From positions 1 through 27,477 of IMG/VR virus record IMGVR_UViG_3300031772_007576: a stretch of 27,477 nt of DNA. The stretch is one strand, 5' to 3'. The translations under genes and the position numbers were made by a program. This stretch comes from a virus. Below are positions 21,694 through 27,477 of this stretch, piece by piece; within the stretch, counting starts at the first letter, position 1, and the number at the start of each line of letters is the position of its first letter. The notes under the pieces were generated by a model. The model made no database searches, was not told the DNA's origin, and saw only the letters and a program-made list of their open reading frames with translations.

Positions 21694-22629
21694 ATGGAGT
21701 CTCAAATGCACCGAACAGCCGTAGCCATATTCCCGGTCACCGTGTTGACGATCTGCTTTTGTGGGTGCAAGCCAGGCGGTGAGGAGGGCACGCCAGTGAA
21801 GAAGGGCGAATCGGCGGTCGAATACTATGCATCGCAGGGAACCATGGCTGAGCCGGGTAAGTATGTCGCCCTTTATGATGGCTTGCCCGATTCGATCCCG
21901 GACTTGGTTGCTACTGTCCAAGGGGTCTTGATGCATGCCGGGCACGCATGGCGATACGGCGTGACGCTCTCGAAGGACCAAGACCCGATGAAGGACAGCC
22001 CGAGACGAGTCGAGGAAATGCTGAGGCGGATAGCTCAGATTGATGGCCGTCCAATTGCAACCACGAGAACACCTGGGAAGCGACTTCCCGTCGTCTGCCG
22101 CCACTTCGCTCTGCTCACCTGCTCTGTCCTGCGGCACAAAGGTTATTCTGCCCGCGTCCGTGCCGGCTTCGCCACGTACTTTCCAAGCGGCGTCAACGAG
22201 AATCACTGGATATGTGAATACTGGAACACAGGCGAGAAACGTTGGGTCCAAGTTGACCCACAACTGGACGGAACAATCCGAAGTGGACTGAAGATCACTT
22301 TCGACCCCTTGGACCTTCCCAAAGGCAAGTTCCTGACTGGTGGACAAGCGTGGATGCTTTGCCGCCAGGGCAAGGCAGACCCCAATCACTTCGGGCTGAA
22401 CCCGAAGCTTGCCGGCATCCACATGGTGAAGGGCTTGGCTGTTCATGATCTACTCACTCTGAACAAGTTTGAACTCCTGCCATGGGAGGGAACAGGCAAG
22501 GACCCATCCGACGAAGTTCTTGATCGACTGGCCGAGCTTACGGAGTTGCCAGAACAGCATCTTCAGGAGCTCCGTGGGCTGTACGCGCACCACCCGGAAT
22601 TCCACATGCCACCCGACTGGCAGCCGTGA
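21694..22629 (+). CDS. Transglutaminase-like lipoprotein (cargo gene)
   Basis: A 311-residue exported protein. The N-terminus has a short hydrophobic signal (AVAIFPVTVLTI) and a cysteine-rich lipobox-like end (CFCGC, residues 21-25), so it is probably lipid-anchored. The catalytic triad of the transglutaminase-like (papain-fold) superfamily is C135 in VVCRHFALL, H171 in NENHWICEYW, and D188 in WVQVDPQLD, all with normal spacing. Bacterial members act as proteases, peptide-modifying enzymes or cell-wall enzymes; the substrate here is unknown. It runs against the surrounding minus-strand tail genes and its 5' end is 42 bp from a divergent ORF, so it needs its own promoter. ATG at 21706 (GGAG 6 bp upstream) is an alternative start giving a cleaner signal peptide. 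The last 20 codons are Pro/His-rich. Confidence 0.8.
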   Translation: MESQMHRTAVAIFPVTVLTICFCGCKPGGEEGTPVKKGESAVEYYASQGTMAEPGKYVALYDGLPDSIPDLVATVQGVLMHAGHAWRYGVTLSKDQDPMKDSPRRVEEMLRRIAQIDGRPIATTRTPGKRLPVVCRHFALLTCSVLRHKGYSARVRAGFATYFPSGVNENHWICEYWNTGEKRWVQVDPQLDGTIRSGLKITFDPLDLPKGKFLTGGQAWMLCRQGKADPNHFGLNPKLAGIHMVKGLAVHDLLTLNKFELLPWEGTGKDPSDEVLDRLAELTELPEQHLQELRGLYAHHPEFHMPPDWQP

Positions 22630-22642
22630 TTGTCGGCAACTA

Positions 22643-22837
22643 TCAGCCTTGCGCCTTCTGCACCTCGTTGGCGATGCCGGCCCGGATGAAACAGGCCTGC
22701 GCCACCGCCCACGCCGCCGCCAGCAGGCCGGCCGTGCCGATCTGCCCGTCGGCCCAGGCGGCGACAGCGCCGAGCAAGCCGATAGCCGCGGTGATGTACG
22801 CCTTCTTGCCCTTGAGGAAATCTCTTACCTTGTTCAT
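22643..22837 (-). CDS. Small membrane protein, possibly holin-like (64 aa)
   Basis: A 64-residue protein. After a basic start (MNKVRDFLKGKK) there are two short hydrophobic segments, AYITAAIGLLGAVAAWA (13-29) and TAGLLAAAWAVAQACFI (35-51), linked by a turn. The C-terminus is polar. Size, charged ends and a two-segment layout fit small phage holins, but also other small membrane proteins. The start at 22837 is chosen for GGAG 7 bp upstream; an upstream in-frame extension to 22921 is Trp/Cys-rich and overlaps the neighbour. No endolysin gene is next to it, which weakens the holin reading. Confidence 0.6.
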   Translation of the reverse strand: MNKVRDFLKGKKAYITAAIGLLGAVAAWADGQIGTAGLLAAAWAVAQACFIRAGIANEVQKAQG

Positions 22838-22856
22838 GCCAGGCTCCTTTCCGTAC

Positions 22857-23204
22857 CTAAAGACCCACCATAGCAGCCAGCACCGACAGCACGATCGGCG
22901 CCAGCCGCAGCAGGATTTCATTCTTGAGGTCCTCGCGGACCTTGTTGTACTGGGCGACGTTCTCCCACCGGGCCGTGTTGGCCTTCACCTTGGCGATAAA
23001 TGCGTCGTCGCTGAGCTTCGCGTCCAGTTCGGTTACAACGTCCAGGTCGCCGGCCATCAGGCGACGTAGCATCTGCCAGGCATCCTCCTGGGCTAGATCG
23101 AAGAATCGCGGGCCGTACTCGGCCAAGAGGGCACCAGCCGCCTGCCGCTGCGCGTCGGGAACCTTCGCCAGCAGCGCCTGGGCTTTGTCGATTGTGTCCG
23201 TCAT
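22857..23204 (-). CDS. Helical protein with C-terminal membrane anchor (115 aa)
   Basis: A 115-residue, mostly charged helical protein (KAQALLAKVPDAQRQAAGAL, LDAKLSDDAFIAKVKANTAR) ending in a single hydrophobic stretch (LRLAPIVLSVLAAMVGL, about 99-115). AGGAG lies 7 bp upstream of ATG. It is followed 19 bp later by the small two-segment membrane protein, so the two may form a membrane or lysis-related pair. I recognise no family. Confidence 0.65.
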   Translation of the reverse strand: MTDTIDKAQALLAKVPDAQRQAAGALLAEYGPRFFDLAQEDAWQMLRRLMAGDLDVVTELDAKLSDDAFIAKVKANTARWENVAQYNKVREDLKNEILLRLAPIVLSVLAAMVGL

Positions 23205-23274
23205 GTCAGTGCTCCTGTGTTTCCTGTGACTTTTGTTCTCAGCATCCGCTCCCCGTGAGCAGCTTCAACAGCAC

Positions 23275-23601
23275 TCAGCCGCCCGCCTTGGTGCCCGGCG
23301 CTGATCCGCCCGTGGCGGACTCGCTCGGCAGCTTCGGCCCCCAGGCCGTGTCCTTCTTGGCCGACCAGACGAAGCACCGCCACTGCTTGAAGTTCTCGTC
23401 GAGGTAGACCTTCGTCCAGTGGGGGATGTTCGGGTCAGCCCCGGCCCGCTGTGATGCGTTGAAGGCGTCCAGCGTCGAGGTCTCCGCGCTGATCATGGCA
23501 TCACCCTTCAGCGTCACGTTGCCGCAGCCGGCCGTGCTCAGCACAGCCAGCACGCCGATGAGCATCGCAATATCGCTCGCAACTCGTCCGATCGGTCTCA
23601 T
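23275..23601 (-). CDS. Putative lipoprotein in the tail operon (108 aa)
   Basis: A 108-residue protein with a signal sequence (MRPIGRVASDIAMLIGVLAV) and a lipobox-like LSTAGC ending at Cys26. The mature part is polar with WTKVYLDENFKQWRCFVWSA, and ends Gly/Ser/Ala-rich. The ATG overlaps the stop of the upstream tail-chaperone frame (ATGA). Phage-encoded lipoproteins can act as Rz1-like spanins or superinfection-exclusion proteins; nothing here decides between these. At 108 residues it is longer than typical Rz1. Confidence 0.65.
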   Translation of the reverse strand: MRPIGRVASDIAMLIGVLAVLSTAGCGNVTLKGDAMISAETSTLDAFNASQRAGADPNIPHWTKVYLDENFKQWRCFVWSAKKDTAWGPKLPSESATGGSAPGTKAGG

Positions 23602-23927
23602 GTCACACGCTCCTTCTTGGTTGGGCCCGACTTACCGGCCGGGCTGTCAATGACTTTTGCAAACACCGTCTTCAGGATTTCGATATTCGCCGCCGTCAGC
23701 GGGATGCCCTTGGTCCGCTTGCCGCCGGAGCGGTACGGGTTCAACTTGGCCGGGTCGATCATCTTGTCGCGGAAGCTGCTAAGGGCAGCCGCCGCAATCG
23801 TCGCCGTGTGGTCCCACAGCCGCCGGTTGCGGCCCTCGGCCATCCAGAGCAGCTCGCGGATGGTCAGGGGGCCTGGGTCTGCGCCGACGAATCCGGCGAG
23901 CTCGTAGACGAGCTGCCAAGGGCAGAC
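23598..23927 (-). CDS. Tail assembly chaperone, second frame (probably made by frameshift)
   Basis: The conserved-looking part begins PWQLVYELAGFVGADPGPLT at 23921 and continues RELLWMAEGRNRRLWDHTAT. It lies in the -1 frame relative to the 24376-23864 gene and overlaps its last 20 codons. No ATG, GTG or TTG start precedes the conserved stretch in a sensible place. Upstream codons of the same frame, open to 24017, give Gly/Arg-rich sequence that looks like shadow translation. This is the arrangement of lambda gpG/gpGT-type tail chaperones, where ribosomal frameshifting joins two frames. I see no canonical X-XXY-YYZ slippery heptamer in the overlap, so the site is unknown. The left coordinate is the stop; the right coordinate is approximate. 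The region ends in an ATGA overlap with the lipoprotein gene. Confidence 0.6.
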   Translation of the reverse strand, partial: VCPWQLVYELAGFVGADPGPLTIRELLWMAEGRNRRLWDHTATIAAAALSSFRDKMIDPAKLNPYRSGGKRTKGIPLTAANIEILKTVFAKVIDSPAGKSGPTKKERVT

Positions 23928-24376
23928 ATTTCTGCCAGAAGGGTCTCGACCGCCGCAGGCAGTTCCTTCTCCGCTTTGGCGTCCAACACGTCCTGGGCTT
24001 TTTCGATCATCGCCCACGTCGTCGCGATCACCTTCCTGGCCCGCGCCCGGTCGCGCGGGCTCGGGGTAAAATCCGCCAGCTCCTCGAGGAAAGCCTTGGT
24101 CGCCGCGTCGATGGCGTCGCCACCCATGGCCCGGCCGAACTGCTCATCCGTGATGGAAGCCGAGTCCGCCTGGTCCTTGCAGACGACGTACAGCACATCC
24201 ACCAGCAGCACCGGGTCGGCGATCAGCCTGAACAGCAGCCCCGGCTTCTGCGCCGAGGCCGATTCCCCGCCCAGGTCCAGCAGGTCCACGCCCAGCAGAT
24301 CCCGGACCTTCTTGACCGTCCAGACGTTGAGCGTCAGGCTCCAGGTCCGGCCGGCGTTGTCCTTGAATGTCCTCAT
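23864..24376 (-). CDS. Tail assembly chaperone, first frame (170 aa)
   Basis: A 170-residue protein opening MRTFKDNAGRTWSLTLNVWT, with VKKVRDLLGVDLLDLGG and VLYVVCKDQADSASITDEQF following. This pattern is typical of small tail chaperones encoded between the tail tube and the tape measure. The last 17 residues are Ser/Gln-rich, which is what an out-of-frame reading of the second conserved frame would give. The start at 24376 has AGGAG about 10 bp upstream, right after repeat copy B. The function inferred from position and sequence style is to coat the tape measure during tail assembly. No profile was run. Confidence 0.7.
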   Translation of the reverse strand: MRTFKDNAGRTWSLTLNVWTVKKVRDLLGVDLLDLGGESASAQKPGLLFRLIADPVLLVDVLYVVCKDQADSASITDEQFGRAMGGDAIDAATKAFLEELADFTPSPRDRARARKVIATTWAMIEKAQDVLDAKAEKELPAAVETLLAEMSALGSSSTSSPDSSAQTQAP

Positions 24377-24395
24377 GTCGCTTCGCTCCTTCTTT

Positions 24396-24497
24396 GGTAG
24401 CCGGTAGCCTGTAGCCCGTAGCCGGTTGGGAGCCAGAGGCACCCGCTAAGCTCTTTCCTTTTCCCAACTGGCTACTGGCTACCGGCTCCCGGCTACT
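24396..24497. repeat. Dispersed GTAGCC-type hairpin element, copy B
   Basis: The second copy of the 20843-20938 element. Arms GTAGCCGGTTGGGA (24418-24431) and TCCCAACTGGCTAC (24462-24475) pair with one mismatch. The loop again contains GCTCTTTCC followed by a short T-rich run. It lies between the tail tube stop (24505) and the chaperone start (24376). The motif AGGAGC(A/G)AAGCGACATG that follows is shared with copy A. Confidence 0.85.
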
Positions 24498-24504
24498 GCC
24501 GTTG

Positions 24505-25305
24505 TCACACGCCGCCGGCCATGCCGGTGACGGCGATGTTCGCGCCGGTCTTGGTGATCGCCACGTTGCCGATGACGCCAAGCGTCTGGTGCGTCAGGTC
24601 GGCAGAGTCGCCCGCGCCTTCGGTTGCGCCAATCGTCAGGGCCGACGCGTTGATCGCGTCGATCAGGGCCGTGATGGTGTTCGATGCCGCCACGCCGATC
24701 TTGATGCGGGTGTGGCCGGCCTCAACGGCGCCGGGATCAGCGGCCGAGTCGAACTCGAACGTGACCGTGCTGACGCCGTCGCCGATGACGACAATGTTGG
24801 CGTCGCCAGGCTGGCCGCTCAGGGTGACCGTGCCGGTGGCGGCAATCGTGCCGGCCGGCATGACAAGCCACGTGGTGAAGCTCGACGGCTTGAGTGTGAC
24901 GCTTACCGTGACGGCCTCCTCCAGCGGCTCGTTCCGCTTGAAGCTGGTAACGACGCAGTTACCGGCCAGGCCCTGGCTACCAGCTACGGCCATGCCGCCG
25001 CTCATCGCGGCGACGGCGATCTCCTTATTGTTCAGCCAGGCGTCCAGGACCGCCGCGAAGGCCGGGTCGGAGGGCTTCCAGAGCATTTCGGTCTCAATGC
25101 TGGCCTCCTTCAGCGTCGCCGCCGTGGCCTTCCAGCCGCTGTTGCCGCGCGTGGTGATGTCGGCCTCGCCGTTGTCGAGTTGGAGGTTCACATCCTTGGC
25201 GTTGTCGATCTCCGTCCAGTCCTCCGCGCCGGTCGGGGTGGCGGTGAGGGTTTCGCCGTAATACAGTTTGCAGTCCTTGCCGAGTACGAAGTTCTCGCCT
25301 GACAT
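24505..25305 (-). CDS. Phage tail tube protein with extra C-terminal domain
   Basis: A 266-residue protein. Residues 1-150 have the tail-tube pattern: MSGENFVLGKDCKLYYGE, then DWTEIDNAKDVNLQLDNGEA, TTRGNSGWKATAATLKEASI, and FKRNEPLEEAVTVSVTLKPS. The order of short strands and the ADITTRGNSGW loop resemble siphovirus-like major tail proteins. Residues about 155-266 add a Gly/Ala/Thr-rich domain (GTVTLSGQPGDANIVVIGDG, TVTFEFDS, ITALIDAINAS) that probably decorates the outside of the tube. The gene precedes the chaperone frames, which is the expected order. Copy B of the hairpin repeat follows it. Confidence 0.75.
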   Translation of the reverse strand: MSGENFVLGKDCKLYYGETLTATPTGAEDWTEIDNAKDVNLQLDNGEADITTRGNSGWKATAATLKEASIETEMLWKPSDPAFAAVLDAWLNNKEIAVAAMSGGMAVAGSQGLAGNCVVTSFKRNEPLEEAVTVSVTLKPSSFTTWLVMPAGTIAATGTVTLSGQPGDANIVVIGDGVSTVTFEFDSAADPGAVEAGHTRIKIGVAASNTITALIDAINASALTIGATEGAGDSADLTHQTLGVIGNVAITKTGANIAVTGMAGGV

Positions 25306-25326
25306 TGCTTATGTCTCCTGTGCTGT

Positions 25327-25341
25327 CGTCCCGTGGGGACG
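25327..25341. repeat. Short hairpin between the secreted protein gene and the tail tube gene
   Basis: CGTCCC (25327-25332) and GGGACG (25336-25341) form a perfect 6-bp stem with a 3-nt loop in the 57-bp gap. No T-run follows on the minus strand, so termination is doubtful. It could tune read-through or mRNA stability ahead of the highly expressed tube gene. Confidence 0.4.
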
Positions 25342-25362
25342 GTCTTTGCCAATGATTGCCAA

Positions 25363-26475
25363 TTATTGCTTCTGTGCCGCCTGCGCTGCCGCGACCGCCT
25401 GAAGCGCCTCGACCTTGAGGGCGGCGTCGTTGATGCTGTCCGACCAGACCACCAAGCCGCGCCACTCCTGAAGGGTCATCGCTTTCAGCAGCAGCGGAGC
25501 CTTGGCCCGCCAGATCTTGCGGATGTACTCCGCGTCGGCGGGCTTATAGTTGTACCGGGTGCCTGTGAACTCGATCAGCACGCAGGGCCTTTCGCCAAGA
25601 TCGCCAAGAGCCGCCAGCCCCAGCCGTTCCAGGACGAGCTTGCGGGGGTTGGCAGGGGCCTCAAGGATGGCCGGGAACAGGGCCAGGCCGTACACCGCCC
25701 AGCCGTCAAAGCCCGCCAGGTCGTCGCCGAAGGCCTGCGGCCAGGACTTCTCGGTCTTGTGGGTGAACTTGTTGGTGGCCGAGACCGCCAGCAGCACCGG
25801 GGCGTCCGAGACCATGCGGATCACCTTGACCACCCGCTTGACCTCCTCGGCGGCCTGGGAGTAGTCCTCCGGCCTGTCCTCGGCGGCGTGGTTGTGTCCG
25901 ACCACCACGGCGACGATGTTCGGGCCGGCCAGCACCTTGAGGGCATTGACGGACAGCCCGGCCGGCTCGGCGATGACGATGTACTTCTCATCCGGGTGGG
26001 CGGAGGCATAGTCCGTCGCTGCCGCCGATCGCGCCACATCTCTATAGTCTGCGAACCGCAGCACGCGGACGCCGGCCCTTGGGGCCCCTGGCGGGGAGGG
26101 CGAGTCGATCTTCTCAAGGGCGTCGTCCTCGCGGCTGAATTGCTGCCTGGAGTTGCAGGCCACCGCCGTGAAGAACTCCGGCGGCTTGCGGGCCTCGCCT
26201 CCGTCGCGGAGCGTCAGCCCCTCGCGGGTCAACAGGTCGCGCAGGGCCTGGTCATCCTCGCAGGAGAGAACCAGGCGGATAGCCCGCCCGCCGTACAACT
26301 CGTCAGCGCCGAAGGGCTTCGGGCCGACGACGGCCACCGCCGCACGCTCATTGATCGCTGCGCCCAGCGAGACAACTGCCCGATCCTCCGGCACCTTCGG
26401 GCGCTGGGGTTCGGCGGCCGACGCCGGCCACGTCATGCACGTCAGCGTCACGATTGCGATTGCCATTCTGTTCAT
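25363..26475 (-). CDS. Secreted protein of unknown function (370 aa)
   Basis: A 370-residue protein with a classical signal peptide (MNRMAIAIVTLTCMTWPASA, cleavage likely after ASA). The mature part has alternating strands and helices (VRVLRFADYRDVARSAAATD, YIVIAEPAGLSVNALKVLAG, NIVAVVVGHNHA, VLLAVSATNKFTH, CVLIEFTGTRYNYKP), suggesting a TIM-barrel or glycosidase-like fold. It ends with an Ala/Gln-rich helix. The acidic residues in IAEPAG and IEFTGTRY are candidate catalytic positions; this is inference only. ATG at 26475 overlaps the stop of the upstream gene (ATGA). A Sec-exported protein coupled to a tail operon is odd for a phage structural gene. It could be cargo, a cell-wall enzyme, or a sign that the operon is domesticated. 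Confidence 0.6.
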   Translation of the reverse strand: MNRMAIAIVTLTCMTWPASAAEPQRPKVPEDRAVVSLGAAINERAAVAVVGPKPFGADELYGGRAIRLVLSCEDDQALRDLLTREGLTLRDGGEARKPPEFFTAVACNSRQQFSREDDALEKIDSPSPPGAPRAGVRVLRFADYRDVARSAAATDYASAHPDEKYIVIAEPAGLSVNALKVLAGPNIVAVVVGHNHAAEDRPEDYSQAAEEVKRVVKVIRMVSDAPVLLAVSATNKFTHKTEKSWPQAFGDDLAGFDGWAVYGLALFPAILEAPANPRKLVLERLGLAALGDLGERPCVLIEFTGTRYNYKPADAEYIRKIWRAKAPLLLKAMTLQEWRGLVVWSDSINDAALKVEALQAVAAAQAAQKQ

Positions 26476-27477
26476 GGGTTCACCAGGTCTGCGACGGGGT
26501 TGGTCGCCACGGTGCCGTTGACGAACTTGACGAACTCCAGCGCCTTGCCGTTGTAGTGCTGCTCCATGCAGCGGATCGCACCGGCGGCCGCGTTGACCCA
26601 GGCGACGTAGTCCCTGTCGTTCTCGGCGGCCTTGGCCCTGGTGTATGCCTCGCGGAAGGCGGCCGGGTACTCGCCCCTCAGCAGTGGAACAAGGAACGAC
26701 GCCAGCGGCGCGCCGGCCAGCGTCTCGGCCAGGCTCCTGGCGTCGTCGCTGATGGTCAGGGGCCTGGCCGTTCCGCCCTTGGTGAGCTGGTCGGCCAGCG
26801 CCAGCAACATCTGCGAGTTCAGCTTGCCCGCGATCTTGCGGAGTTCGAGCTTGCGGCCGTCGAGCACCTGCTGGGCCGTCAGGCCGCAGCACAAGGCCAC
26901 GTCGTCGGTCGGCAGCACGTGCGCGAGGGCCTTGGTAGCGCCCGCAGGGTCGGCAGCGACCTTCAGGTACTCCGTCGCCTCGGCCTTGAGGTCGCCCATC
27001 CGCTTGAGCTGGACCATCAGGGCCAGCCGCCGAGACCGCATCGCCTCGGCCGTTGCGGCCTTGCCGGAGTAGTCAAGGCACGCCTTGAGGGCGTCGTCGT
27101 GCTTGTTGGACGCCACCAGCGCGTTGTACAGGGCCATGAACGCCCCGTTGCTGGTGTCGCTGATCGTCAGGGCTGTGCGCGCCAGGGCGGCCCGGGCGGT
27201 CTGGTCGGCTTCGAGCTTCACGAGGTCCAGGCAGCCGTTGACCAGCGCGCTCTTGCGCTGATCGCGCACGTCGCCCGCCAGGTCGGCGGTGTCCGCGGCC
27301 AGGGACTCGGCCTTTTCGCCCAGCCAGGTTGCGGCCTCGGCGTGCTTGCCCGACCTCCACATCAGGTTGGCCATCGTGCGGGCGTTGTCGGCCCACAGGG
27401 CGTCCTTGGCGTCGGACGCCTCCAGTACCGTCGCCCTGGCCAGGGCGGTCGCCGTGTCCTTGGCGGCGGAAGCCTGC
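26472..27477 (-). CDS. Alpha-helical repeat protein, 5' end outside the window
   Basis: At least 335 residues, open to the window edge, so the true start lies beyond 27477; an internal ATG at 27374 is not needed. The sequence is almost entirely short amphipathic helices (KHAEAATWLGEKAESLAADT, QTARAALARTALTIS, MALYNALVASNKHDDALKACLDYS), as in TPR-like or solenoid repeats. No membrane segment or signal peptide is visible in the part present. It is translationally coupled to the secreted protein that follows. The partner and function are unknown. Confidence 0.6.
   Translation of the reverse strand, partial: QASAAKDTATALARATVLEASDAKDALWADNARTMANLMWRSGKHAEAATWLGEKAESLAADTADLAGDVRDQRKSALVNGCLDLVKLEADQTARAALARTALTISDTSNGAFMALYNALVASNKHDDALKACLDYSGKAATAEAMRSRRLALMVQLKRMGDLKAEATEYLKVAADPAGATKALAHVLPTDDVALCCGLTAQQVLDGRKLELRKIAGKLNSQMLLALADQLTKGGTARPLTISDDARSLAETLAGAPLASFLVPLLRGEYPAAFREAYTRAKAAENDRDYVAWVNAAAGAIRCMEQHYNGKALEFVKFVNGTVATNPVADLVNP

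Noticed and set aside
21652-22446. A 264-codon minus-strand frame under the transglutaminase-like gene
   Set aside because: The plus-strand frame has a signal sequence and a Cys-His-Asp triad; the antisense frame has neither a domain nor a start context.
25333-26556. A 407-codon plus-strand frame opposite the secreted protein
   Set aside because: The minus strand has a signal peptide, ATGA coupling and a folded pattern; the plus frame is Arg/Gly/Asp-rich shadow sequence.

Overview
The window is GC-rich bacterial DNA with tightly packed genes. Start codons often overlap the previous stop (ATGA or GTGA), and there are families of short GC-rich intergenic repeats. No rRNA, tRNA or housekeeping marker is present, so the host can only be guessed. 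The protein style and the GTAGCC-type repeats suggest Planctomycetota (Phycisphaerae-like) or a related, probably metagenomic, lineage. This is a weak inference.

The left part (1-14,900) is a defence island, nearly all on the minus strand. A small GIY-YIG nuclease gene (24-275) and a repeat-rich spacer come first. Next is a Pycsar-like cyclic-nucleotide cassette: two different class III nucleotide cyclases (2937-2176 and 2179-1382) and one membrane effector of the Pycsar TM type (1373-711). An intact IS21-family element (3164-6018, istA-istB, 6-bp target duplication CTTCTC) separates it from a second cluster. That cluster reads right to left: an Eco57I-like adenine methyltransferase (14614-10835), a protein joining a copy of the methyltransferase N-terminal domain to a sigma-70 factor (10707-9421), a PLD-nuclease/SNF2-helicase fusion (9443-6102), and a small gene interrupted by the IS (start 6090). 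Removing the IS and one target duplication leaves an open frame that ends 19 bp before the first cyclase, so the two defence cassettes may once have been one transcription unit.

The methyltransferase - sigma fusion - PLD/helicase operon is the most unusual content. It resembles DISARM-like methylase/helicase/PLD partnerships but lacks visible drmA and drmB, and it contains a sigma-factor-like protein I do not know from any described defence system. The methyltransferase and the sigma protein share about 165 N-terminal residues, which suggests a common partner, DNA target or regulatory signal.

The right part (14,900-27,477) holds a divergent pair of small genes, a plus-strand zinc-ribbon protein with a MuF-like C-terminus, and then a minus-strand prophage tail module. 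Read in the direction of transcription, the module has a helical-repeat protein (cut by the window edge), a secreted protein of unknown function, a tail tube protein, two overlapping tail-assembly-chaperone frames, a lipoprotein, small membrane proteins, a truncated tape-measure copy, a gp10-like protein, the full tape measure, three further structural-type proteins and a glycosyltransferase-like protein. A plus-strand transglutaminase-like lipoprotein is inserted as cargo. Head, portal, terminase and integrase genes are not in the window, so prophage, tailocin and gene-transfer-agent origins cannot be told apart here.
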